Of a stretch of 64,000 bases of DNA, positions 51,825 through 59,532 are shown piece after piece. Made by a program: the position numbers and the translations under genes. The notes beneath the pieces were generated by a model. It searched no databases. It saw only the letters and a program-made list of their open reading frames with translations, and was not told the origin of the DNA. Each line of letters opens with the position of its first letter. Positions within the stretch are counted from its first letter, which is position 1. This DNA is from Lacinutrix himadriensis (GTDB lineage Bacteria; Bacteroidota; Bacteroidia; Flavobacteriales; Flavobacteriaceae). Location of the stretch: NCBI RefSeq assembly GCF_001418105.1, contig NZ_LIQI01000006.1, positions 62,001 to 126,000 of the forward strand. Direction: 5' to 3'.

Positions 51825-52643
51825 ATGGAAACGTATTCGACTAAAACATCACTACTAGCTTTTTTACTTCTTTGCTTATCTTTTAATGCAATATCTCAAA
51901 ATAATTCTGACGGAGACGATAGAATGAAAATTCGTTTAGGATTTACTTCAGAGAGTATGCACAGACAAATATTAGTAACTGTAGATAGCAATACCACACC
52001 AGGAATTGATTTAGGTTACGACTCTGGAAACTATCAAAACCTAGCAGATGATATGTATTGGATGATTGAAGATAGAAAGTTTTTAATTCAAGGTACAAAT
52101 ACAATTGATGAGAATACTACACTTCCTTTAGGAATACACACAAGTACAGATGGTATCAACACAATATCGATTGAAGGATTAACAAATGTTCCTGAAGATT
52201 TACAAATTGGTGTCTTAGATACAGAGACAAATACATATTACAATATCAAACAAACTTTAAGCTTTTCTATAAATTTACCAGCTGGGGAATACCTAGACCG
52301 TTTTGTGATGTCATTTTCAAACAGCGTTATAGAATCTGCTAATGCTAGTAATATTGAAAATACAGACGATCATGAATTAAGTATCGATGAGGTTACAGAT
52401 AATTCGGAAATGGAATTAAATTACTATAACAACATCCAAAGTATCTCTATTAAAAACATAGGGAATCAAAATATTAAATCGGTAAAAATCTATACGATTT
52501 CTGGTCAACAAATAAACGAGTTTAATAATATAAACGCAGTAGATCAAACCGTAATCCAAACCAACCACTTAAGTGCTGGAAATTATATTTTAATGGTAAC
52601 TACAGATTTAGGAAGCATTACTAAAAAAGTAGCTATAAGATAA
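51825..52643 (+). CDS. Small T9SS module protein, tandem paralogue
   Basis: 272 residues, clearly paralogous to the preceding gene: signal peptide (LLAFLLLCLSFNAIS), GDDRMKIRLGFTSESMHRQ, DDMYWMIEDRKFLIQGTN, LPAGEYLDRFVMSF, an acidic linker and a T9SS-type tail ending TKKVAIR. The duplication also includes ~230 bp upstream. No catalytic residues can be named. Confidence 0.75.
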   Translation: METYSTKTSLLAFLLLCLSFNAISQNNSDGDDRMKIRLGFTSESMHRQILVTVDSNTTPGIDLGYDSGNYQNLADDMYWMIEDRKFLIQGTNTIDENTTLPLGIHTSTDGINTISIEGLTNVPEDLQIGVLDTETNTYYNIKQTLSFSINLPAGEYLDRFVMSFSNSVIESANASNIENTDDHELSIDEVTDNSEMELNYYNNIQSISIKNIGNQNIKSVKIYTISGQQINEFNNINAVDQTVIQTNHLSAGNYILMVTTDLGSITKKVAIR

Positions 52644-52664
52644 TGTAAGTATTTATTAATCCAT

Positions 52665-52699
52665 AAAAAAACCCGAAACAGCAATGTTTCGGGTTTTTT
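52665..52699. terminator. Bidirectional terminator
   Basis: Stem AAAAAACCCGAAACA / TGTTTCGGGTTTTTT with loop GCAA, between the convergent T9SS gene and hisS; U-tracts on both strands. Confidence 0.92.
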
Positions 52700-52725
52700 A
52701 TTTTATCTATTTTTTAATTCTAGAA

Positions 52726-54117
52726 TTAGGAAGCAGCCTTTATGTACGCTATTAAATCTTCTAACGAAACCTTTACCTGATCTCCAGAAACCATATTTTT
52801 TAAAGTATAGGTATTTGCATTCATTTCTTCGGTACCCACCAAACACACAAAAGGAATACTACGCTTATTAGCATGATTCATTTGCTTTTTCATGTGTTTT
52901 CCGTTGGTGATTTTATCCGGATATAATTCGGCATTAAGCCCTTGATTTCTTAATTCCTTTATTGCTTTTAAGCAGAATAAAGCTTCGTCATCCCCAAAAT
53001 TGATAAATAGTATATCTACAGATTTACTCACCGTTTCCGGAAACAATCCAAGTTCTTCTAAAACCAGATAAATTCTATCTAATCCGAAGCTAATACCAAC
53101 ACCACTCACATCTTTAAGTCCGAAAATCCCTGTAAGATCATCATAACGTCCTCCGCCACCAATAGAACCCATTTTCACGTTTTCTGGTGCAGATACTTCA
53201 AAAATGGCTCCGGTATAATAATTTAAACCACGCGCCAAAGTAACATCTAGTTGTAATTTGGCTGTTGTTAAACCTAAAGCAGTAATTCCTTTATTTATAA
53301 ACTCTAATTCTTCAATACCTTTCATTCCTTCTTCGGAAGTATTTAGAATTCCTTTTAAACTTTCTATCTGACTTTCAAAATCTCCTGAAAGTGTAAACAA
53401 AGGCTGTAATTTATCAATACCGCTTTGCGCAATACCTTTACCTAGCATTTCTTCTTTTACTTTCTCCTCTCCTATTTTATCTAGCTTATCTAAAGCAACC
53501 GTAAAATCGATAAGTTTATCACTAGCACCAATAACTTCGGCAATACCAGAAAGTATTTTTCGGTTATTAATTTTAATCGTTACACCTTCTAACTTTAAAG
53601 CAGAAAAAACAGCGTCATACAATTGTATAAATTCTATTTCTTGAAATAAAGATTTAGAACCAACCACATCTGCATCACATTGAAAAAATTCTCTAAACCT
53701 TCCTTTTTGAGGTCTATCTGCACGCCAAACTGGTTGTATTTGGTAACGCTTAAACGGAAACTCTATCTCGTTTTGGTGCTGCACCACGTATCTTGCAAAA
53801 GGTACAGTAAGGTCATAACGAAGGGCTTTTTCAGAAATTTTAGTCGTTATTTTAGTAGAATCTTTACTTGTATAAAGTGCATCATCTACCTTAGATAAAT
53901 AATCCCCAGAATTCAAAATCTTAAAAATCAGTCGATCGCCTTCTTCGCCATACTTCCCCATTAAAGTATCACTATTTTCAAAACTTGGTGTTTCAATAGG
54001 TTGAAATCCGAATCGTTCAAAATTCGTTTTAATTACATTAAAAATATAATTACGTTTTGCTACTTGCTCTGGATTAAAATCTCTGGTGCCTTTTGGAATG
54101 CTTGGTTTTTGTGCCAT
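52726..54117 (-). CDS. hisS: Histidyl-tRNA synthetase
   Basis: Class II aminoacyl-tRNA synthetase charging tRNA-His, 463 residues from the ATG at 54117. It shows the N-terminal KGTRDFNPEQ, motif 2 (QPVWRADRPQKGRFREFFQCD), the histidine-specific ARGLNYYTGAIFE and GGGRYDDLTG, and a C-terminal anticodon-binding domain (VDILFINFGDDEA...). I chose this start because a ten-codon longer frame runs through a palindromic intergenic repeat (54124-54141) and MAQKPSIPKGTRDF is the family start. Convergent with the T9SS cluster. Confidence 0.96.
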   Translation of the reverse strand: MAQKPSIPKGTRDFNPEQVAKRNYIFNVIKTNFERFGFQPIETPSFENSDTLMGKYGEEGDRLIFKILNSGDYLSKVDDALYTSKDSTKITTKISEKALRYDLTVPFARYVVQHQNEIEFPFKRYQIQPVWRADRPQKGRFREFFQCDADVVGSKSLFQEIEFIQLYDAVFSALKLEGVTIKINNRKILSGIAEVIGASDKLIDFTVALDKLDKIGEEKVKEEMLGKGIAQSGIDKLQPLFTLSGDFESQIESLKGILNTSEEGMKGIEELEFINKGITALGLTTAKLQLDVTLARGLNYYTGAIFEVSAPENVKMGSIGGGGRYDDLTGIFGLKDVSGVGISFGLDRIYLVLEELGLFPETVSKSVDILFINFGDDEALFCLKAIKELRNQGLNAELYPDKITNGKHMKKQMNHANKRSIPFVCLVGTEEMNANTYTLKNMVSGDQVKVSLEDLIAYIKAAS

Positions 54118-54123
54118 ATTTAC

Positions 54124-54141
54124 TTCCCACGAAAGTGGGAA
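54124..54141. repeat. GAAA-loop palindrome upstream of hisS
   Basis: TTCCCAC-GAAA-GTGGGAA, a perfect 7-bp stem directly before the hisS start. Similar elements are at 58404-58421 and, degenerate, near 59417-59433. Confidence 0.6.
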
Positions 54142-54358
54142 TCTCATTTAAAGTATCTATTTCTTTTTCTTAAGAAAAAAAAAAACAACACTTGGTTAAT
54201 TCAATATTTCTTGACAAAAATATCATAATTTTTAAAGAGCATCATAATTATACCAAACCAATTTTAATATAAAGCAGATTTATTTTGAAGTTTATTTGGT
54301 ATTTGTAGTAACTTTATCCTGTTTTAGTAGTCTTATTAAAAAACAACCACCACAACCC

Positions 54359-55600
54359 ATGTTTGGATTAGTTAGAGAAAATATACATATTGCTTTCGAT
54401 TCTATTAAAAGTCAAATACTTCGTACCATTTTAACGGTATTAATTATTGCCATTGGTATTACCGCTTTGGTTGGTATTTTAAGTGCTGTTTCAGCTCTTG
54501 AGAATACCATTTCTAGTGATTTTTCTTCGATGGGATCGAACACCTTTAACATACAACGCTATGAATTTACTACGCAACGTAGAGGTCGTGGTGAAGTACA
54601 AAAAATCAACCCAATAATTAGCTATAGAAACGTAAAAGCTTTTGAAGAGAATTATGAATTCCCTGGTACTAAAACATCGGTTTCTTTTACAGGTACTCGT
54701 GGTGCTGAGGTAAAATTTGAAAACAAAAAAACAGACCCAGAAGTTACCATTATTGGTGCTAATGAAAACTTTATACAAAACTCCGGTTTAAAACTAGATG
54801 CAGGAAGAGAACTCAATTTCTTTGATGTGCAAAACAATAGTAACCTTTGTATTATTGGTAGCGATTTAAATAAAGCTTTATTTGAAAATGTAAACCCTAT
54901 TGGTAAAACCATTAGCGTTAGAGGTGTTAAATTTATTGTTATTGGAACCCTAGAATCTAAAGGTGCAACTTTTGGAAACAATCAAGATTTGCGTGTGATT
55001 ATACCAATACAAAATGCACGTTCTATTTTTACTTTACCAAATATCAATTATGATATTAGTGTTATGGTAGAAAATAAAGAAATGCTAGAAGGCGCACAAG
55101 ATCAAGCCATACTTACCTTTAGAAACATTCGTGGCTTAAGTCCGGTGGAAGAAAATAATTTCGGATTAGAACGTAGTGACGATTTAATTAACAGAATTGG
55201 ATCTATAACCGTCTATTTAGAATATGCCGCTTGGATTATTAGTATCATTACTATTCTAGGATCTTCGATTGCACTTATGAATATTCTTTTTGTTTCGGTA
55301 ACCGAAAGAACACGAGAAATCGGAGTTCGTAAAGCGCTAGGTGCCAAAAAGAAAACGATTGCTTTTCAATTTTTTATGGAAGCCTTAATTATCGGACAAT
55401 TAGGAGGTATCTTAGGAATTATCTTTGGTGTTTTAATTGGACTACTAGTTGCAACCCTTGCCGATTTTAATTTTACAACGCCTTGGTTTGCTATGTTTAG
55501 TGCTTTTGCCATTTCGTTTTTAGTTGCCGTAATTTCTGGTTTAATGCCAGCACTTAAAGCTGCAAAACTAGATCCTATTGAATCTTTACGTTATGAGTAA
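54359..55600 (+). CDS. ABC transporter permease (MacB/FtsX family)
   Basis: 413 residues from the ATG at 54359; a longer TTG frame starting at 54296 lacks family similarity. Topology: one N-terminal membrane helix (ILRTILTVLIIAIGITALVGILS), a ~230-residue periplasmic MacB-PCD domain, then three C-terminal helices with the FtsX signature VSVTERTREIGVRKALGAKKKTI between the first and second. Ends LKAAKLDPIESLRYE. Such permeases drive mechanotransmission, for example export of peptides or lipoproteins, with an ATPase encoded elsewhere (none adjacent). Confidence 0.9.
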   Translation: MFGLVRENIHIAFDSIKSQILRTILTVLIIAIGITALVGILSAVSALENTISSDFSSMGSNTFNIQRYEFTTQRRGRGEVQKINPIISYRNVKAFEENYEFPGTKTSVSFTGTRGAEVKFENKKTDPEVTIIGANENFIQNSGLKLDAGRELNFFDVQNNSNLCIIGSDLNKALFENVNPIGKTISVRGVKFIVIGTLESKGATFGNNQDLRVIIPIQNARSIFTLPNINYDISVMVENKEMLEGAQDQAILTFRNIRGLSPVEENNFGLERSDDLINRIGSITVYLEYAAWIISIITILGSSIALMNILFVSVTERTREIGVRKALGAKKKTIAFQFFMEALIIGQLGGILGIIFGVLIGLLVATLADFNFTTPWFAMFSAFAISFLVAVISGLMPALKAAKLDPIESLRYE

Positions 55601-55686
55601 GCTATATAAAACAAGGTGTAACGCTATTAGCTAGCCGATTTACCGTACTACTAATTCTTTGCAAACTAAATAGACAATAAAAACAA

Positions 55687-56253
55687 ATGAGATATTTAAT
55701 AAAGCAAGCGACACTAATTCCGATTCTGTTTTTCGTTCCTGTATTTATTGCAGGTTTTTTAATTGAGGATTATAATTTAATTTCGCAACACGCAAGCGAA
55801 ATTACAATTACCGATTTTACTACAGCCAAGGCCATAATTAATAGTGGTGCAATTTTAACTGGATTATCTTGTATTTTATTAGCGATTGGAATTGTAATTA
55901 ACTTTAAGAGATTCTATACCACAAGTATCTTATTGGCAATTTTTGGAATTTCCATGATTTCTAATGGCTTATATCCAATGGGAACCATAATGCATGGATT
56001 ATATGGTATTGGATTTACGCTTATGATATTGCCTTTTATTGCTTGCTACGAATTGAAAAATGAAAACATAAGCAAACTATTTTTTAAAATAACCATGCTT
56101 TCAGGCTTTGTCATTTTTATATATTTCTGGTCTATGCTTGTAGGATTAGACCCAGTTAATTTTAAAGGATTAACCCAAAGGTTAGCTAGCGGATTCATTT
56201 TTGGCTGGATAGCCTATTTTGCTTATGAATTAAATAAAATGTTGCAAAACTAG
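55687..56253 (+). CDS. DUF998 family membrane protein
   Basis: 188 residues with about six hydrophobic segments (PILFFVPVFIAGFL, AIINSGAILTGLSCILLAIG, ILLAIFGISMISNGL, GIGFTLMILPFIACY, MLSGFVIFIYFWSMLVGL, LASGFIFGWIAYFAYEL), the profile of DUF998. The conserved acidic/His residues fit the family. Function unknown. Its last codons (Leu-Gln-Asn-stop) come from a sequence homologous to the end of the upstream permease gene, so the 3' end was reshaped by recombination. Confidence 0.78.
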   Translation: MRYLIKQATLIPILFFVPVFIAGFLIEDYNLISQHASEITITDFTTAKAIINSGAILTGLSCILLAIGIVINFKRFYTTSILLAIFGISMISNGLYPMGTIMHGLYGIGFTLMILPFIACYELKNENISKLFFKITMLSGFVIFIYFWSMLVGLDPVNFKGLTQRLASGFIFGWIAYFAYELNKMLQN

Positions 56254-56282
56254 ATCCTATGGAGTCTTTACGTATTGAGTAG
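56243..56282 (+). pseudogene. Remnant 3' end of a second MacB-like permease
   Basis: Forty bases match the last 40 of the permease gene (55561-55600) at about 35 positions and translate in their own frame as AKLDPMESLRIE then TAG. No other part of a second permease exists here, so this is a residual tail of a deleted tandem paralogue. Confidence 0.7.
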
Positions 56283-56387
56283 GTATTAGAGAACAACCAT
56301 GTATGTTTTCATCGATGTTACCGCTTTTAGTTCTAAAAATAGTATTTTGCATTTATAGAAACTAGTTAGGTGCAATTTGAACAAAAA

Positions 56388-57221
56388 ATGAACATAAAAC
56401 ACACATTTATCCTTTTAGTGTTAACCACCTTTACTTACGGTCAAGAATCCGCTTTATTTGACAGAAGTTTTCACTATAGAACTGATGACAATAAAAGTAA
56501 AAACAAGCGAGAGTACATCGTAAAAGACAGTCTAATTGAAATTAAGGACTTTAAAAACAATCGCTTATACAGAACTGCCGAATTTTATGGATTTAAGGAC
56601 TTAAAAAATCTTGACGAATTCATTTGGTATAATTCAAATAGGCAATATGATAAAAGCCCTGATTTAAAATTAACAAATAGAAAAGGTATCGTTAAATATT
56701 TGAATAAAGATGGAAAAACAACTTCTGAACTATTATACATAGAAGACAAAACAAAATTCATTCAGTTATGGAATAAGGATAAATCATATTTAATAAACGG
56801 AACAGGTAAATTTGAGCGAAATTATGTCAAAAATAACGAAAAACAAGTTCGGATTTTTAAAGACTCCATAGAAACTGAGGGTTACATTGTTAGGGAATTA
56901 AAGAAAGATACCATTTATTACATAACGGACACAAAATCATATCCTAAAACTGGTCTAAAACGTTTCTACAAAGATTTAGCTAGCAGGATAAACTACCCAA
57001 AATTTTCAAAATATATTGGAATGGATAAAAAAATAAAGATTGAATTTGTGGTAGATGAAAATGGTAATTTAACAGACTTTGTCCCTATAAACAAAAAGAG
57101 TTTAAATTTTGAAAAAAAAGCAATTAAACAGTTAAAAAAAATGCCAAAATGGATTCCTGCAACAATAAATGGAAAAAGAGTAAAAACGAGATTTCGTATT
57201 CCGTTAACTTTTAAACATTAA
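56388..57221 (+). CDS. Secreted/periplasmic TonB C-terminal-like protein
   Basis: 277 residues from ATG 56388 (a GTG six codons earlier is less likely). Signal peptide MNIKHTFILLVLTTFTYGQ. The middle ~170 residues are a strand-rich region of the MORN/antitoxin-like kind (YLNKDGKTTSELLYIEDKTK) that I cannot assign. The last ~85 residues fit the TonB C-terminal fold: KKIKIEFVVDENGNLTDFVPI then EKKAIKQLKKMPKWIPATINGKRVKTRFRIPLTF. It lacks an N-terminal membrane anchor with a Pro-rich span, so it is a TonB-domain envelope protein rather than a classic energy transducer. Confidence 0.68.
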   Translation: MNIKHTFILLVLTTFTYGQESALFDRSFHYRTDDNKSKNKREYIVKDSLIEIKDFKNNRLYRTAEFYGFKDLKNLDEFIWYNSNRQYDKSPDLKLTNRKGIVKYLNKDGKTTSELLYIEDKTKFIQLWNKDKSYLINGTGKFERNYVKNNEKQVRIFKDSIETEGYIVRELKKDTIYYITDTKSYPKTGLKRFYKDLASRINYPKFSKYIGMDKKIKIEFVVDENGNLTDFVPINKKSLNFEKKAIKQLKKMPKWIPATINGKRVKTRFRIPLTFKH

Positions 57222-57309
57222 AAACTATAACTAAACCTTCACGTATAAGATCTCATTTCCATGGATTTTATCTGTTGTTGGTATTAATATCAGAAAAGAA
57301 TTTAAACAA

Positions 57310-57714
57310 ATGAAAAATACAACTGTACTGTTTTTAATTACATTACTAATTACTACATCTCAATTGCAAGCTCAAAACTTAGGGTTACCTAAAAATCCTA
57401 AAGTTGGAAAATGTTATGCAAACTCTTTTGACTATAATGTAAAGTTTGAATGGAAAGAAGTTGATTGTTCTAAGGTTCAAGGAAAAAAAACATCTAGAAC
57501 GAAGGAGCAACTGATAAAAAAGGAACAAAGGAAGCTGAAAATGATTGCTTATCAAAAGAAATTAATCCGTCTTGATTATGATGTTGAAATTAATGGCTTA
57601 CTTGATAGAAAAACGATAGAAGCTCATAATAAACTTATTAAAATAAAGAAGAAAGAAGAGAAACGAAAACGAAGAGCAGAAAAGAAAAAAAACAAAATCG
57701 GAATAAAACTGTAG
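57310..57714 (+). CDS. Small exported peptidoglycan-binding-like protein
   Basis: 134 residues: a signal peptide ending around TSQLQAQ, a short region with KVGKCYANSFDYNVKFEWKE, then a stretch (KMIAYQKKLIRLDYDVEING followed by LLDRKTIEAHNK) resembling a PG_binding_1 repeat, and a very basic tail (KKEEKRKRRAEKKKNKIGIKL). Likely periplasmic or cell-wall associated. The domain call is weak, as only one degenerate repeat is present. Confidence 0.5.
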   Translation: MKNTTVLFLITLLITTSQLQAQNLGLPKNPKVGKCYANSFDYNVKFEWKEVDCSKVQGKKTSRTKEQLIKKEQRKLKMIAYQKKLIRLDYDVEINGLLDRKTIEAHNKLIKIKKKEEKRKRRAEKKKNKIGIKL

Positions 57715-57839
57715 CCAACTACACATAAAAGAAACTGCTACATTAGTACTTAAACAAAGGTTGTTGCATTTTTACCTACTTCTGATTTTCCTTCGGAAAT
57801 TCCTCGCTGAGAAAAACGCAACTCTTTTTATAAAAAACC

Positions 57840-57875
57840 GTTGGGAGTAAAAAACGGAAGTATTTTACTCCCAAC
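57840..57875 (-). terminator. Probable terminator for the DUF6495 gene
   Basis: 13-bp perfect stem GTTGGGAGTAAAA / TTTTACTCCCAAC with a 10-base loop. On the minus strand it is followed by CGG and six T. It lies 42 bp beyond the DUF6495 stop. Confidence 0.65.
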
Positions 57876-57917
57876 AATACATTTAATTAAGAATCAAACA
57901 ACTATTAGCCACCAATC

Positions 57918-58385
57918 CTAATTAATCAACTTATTTAAATAGGTATATAACTCTCCTTTGGTGATTACGCCACCTTGTTGAATAAGTGTAAACTTGTCTT
58001 TATTCTTATCTTCGGAATATTCTTTTTTAGCTTGTAAAAACTCTACGTTTTCATCCATCAAATTTTCTCGTAACCAGTCAAAACCATCTTTAGTAGTAAT
58101 ATCTATTCCGTTTTTAATTTGTACTGCAATAACATGCATCTTATCGTCACCTAAAGAAAACAAATGCATTTGCTCTGGCGAAATATGCTCAATAAATTGT
58201 GCATTGTTTAAAACACCTTCCCAAACCAAATCACTAAACACATCTAATTCTTGCTCTGCAACTTCTGGCTTGCTGGTTTTAATTTCATCCCATTCTGCAG
58301 CAGTTATGGTTTGTGTTGCTAAAAAATTAATAAATTCTGGGTGCAATTCTTCAAATTGCTCTTTCGTAAGTCTAGAATACTTCAT
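57918..58385 (-). CDS. DUF6495 family protein
   Basis: 155 residues from MKYSRLTKEQFEELHPEF, the conserved start of this Flavobacteriia-restricted family; a longer frame (to 58433) runs through a palindromic repeat and is rejected. The block VAEQELDVFSDLVWEGVLNN and QAKKEYSEDKNKDKFTLIQQGG are typical. Soluble, acidic, with the ending GELYTYLNKLI. Function unknown; the family is widely conserved beside housekeeping genes. Confidence 0.75.
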   Translation of the reverse strand: MKYSRLTKEQFEELHPEFINFLATQTITAAEWDEIKTSKPEVAEQELDVFSDLVWEGVLNNAQFIEHISPEQMHLFSLGDDKMHVIAVQIKNGIDITTKDGFDWLRENLMDENVEFLQAKKEYSEDKNKDKFTLIQQGGVITKGELYTYLNKLIN

Positions 58386-58403
58386 CAAAAAAATTATTTT
58401 TTG

Positions 58404-58421
58404 CTTCCGTGAAAACGGAAG
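58404..58421. repeat. GAAA-loop palindrome upstream of the DUF6495 gene
   Basis: CTTCCGT-GAAA-ACGGAAG, a 7-bp stem 18 bp before the start codon of the minus-strand gene; related to 54124-54141. Confidence 0.6.
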
Positions 58422-58509
58422 TCTAATTATCATTCCCTTAAAAAGAGAATATTTATTATTATTTAAAATACCTACAAGGTTTTAAAAACCTAGCAGGATA
58501 ACTATATTA

Positions 58510-59448
58510 TTATTTATTTACTCCTAATGCTTTGGCTGCAGCAAAGGGTCTATCGGTTGCAAAAACATCTACGCCCATTTCTTGCCATACTTTATACGGT
58601 GCATCTTTTTTGGATGCTGCTTGCTTATCTAAGTTTCCTAAAGTACCCAAAATGGTTTTTATGCCATAGGATTGTACTTTTTTATAAAATGCCTCTGAGG
58701 ATAAACGTGTTCCTGTAAATGCTAACATGTTTTCGGTTGGAATACTAGAATGCAATAACCAATCTAATTCTTTTTCATTTCTAGCGGAAACAGATAATAA
58801 CAAATCAGGAGCAGCTTTGTAAGCCTTTTCTGCTTGTTCCATATCATAAGTGATAATAAGACAAACATCTTCTGCCTTTTCATCTCTAATAGCGTCTATA
58901 ACCGTTTCTACGGAAACACTACGTTTGATATCTACCGTTAATACTACATTATTCTTTTTTGCCCATTGTAAAACGTCTTTAAATAATGGGATTTTAAAAG
59001 TCGTTACATTTCCAAAATCGTCTTCTAAATAAAAAGCTTCTAATTCGGAATAGCTATAGTCGGTTAACTTTCCGGTTCCTGTCGAAGTTCTATCTAGCGT
59101 ATTATCATGTAATAATACCAATTGGTTGTCTTTGGTTTTTGCAACATCTATTTCAAAAATAGCAGTGGGAATACTTTGGTACACATGTGCTATGGTTTCT
59201 ATAGCGTTTTCAGGATAGAATGCAATACTTTTTCCACCGCGATGCACACTAATTATTGGATCTGCATTGGGTTGGTATTTAAAAGCTTCTATTAATGTGG
59301 ATTTATTAGTCGTTTCCTTTTCTGCTTCCGTTGGACTAGAAACATTAGTATTTTGGTTCTTGCAAGACACAAGAGCTATAAAAAGGAATGCGAAACATAA
59401 ATGCTTTATAGATTGATTTCCGCGAAAGCGTTTATAAATAAATGTCAT
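58510..59448 (-). CDS. Glycerophosphodiester phosphodiesterase family lipoprotein
   Basis: 312 residues. Signal peptide with lipobox ALVSC (Cys29), so outer-membrane or periplasmic lipoprotein. The GDPD TIM-barrel motifs are present: SVHRGG (catalytic His with Arg), YPENAIET (Glu), FEIDVAKTKDNQLVLLHD (metal Glu/Asp and second catalytic His), LTVDIKR, and the closing FATDRPFAA. It hydrolyses glycerophosphodiesters to glycerol-3-phosphate and an alcohol. A degenerate GAAA palindrome overlaps the first codons (KRFRGN), which is odd but leaves this the only usable start. Confidence 0.88.
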   Translation of the reverse strand: MTFIYKRFRGNQSIKHLCFAFLFIALVSCKNQNTNVSSPTEAEKETTNKSTLIEAFKYQPNADPIISVHRGGKSIAFYPENAIETIAHVYQSIPTAIFEIDVAKTKDNQLVLLHDNTLDRTSTGTGKLTDYSYSELEAFYLEDDFGNVTTFKIPLFKDVLQWAKKNNVVLTVDIKRSVSVETVIDAIRDEKAEDVCLIITYDMEQAEKAYKAAPDLLLSVSARNEKELDWLLHSSIPTENMLAFTGTRLSSEAFYKKVQSYGIKTILGTLGNLDKQAASKKDAPYKVWQEMGVDVFATDRPFAAAKALGVNK

Positions 59449-59532
59449 TAAAAATATTTTTAAATAATTGCGTTAAAAAAAATGCGCCCCTTAAAAGGAG
59501 CGCAAATTTAAAAAATATATGTGACGTACGGA

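Noticed and set aside
54118-54147. Ten-codon longer N-terminus of hisS
   Set aside because: It is the translation of the palindromic repeat; HisRS of this type begins at MAQKPSIPKGTRDF.
54296-54358. 21-codon longer N-terminus of the ABC permease from TTG
   Set aside because: Not similar to the family; the ATG at 54359 gives the usual short cytoplasmic start before the first membrane helix.
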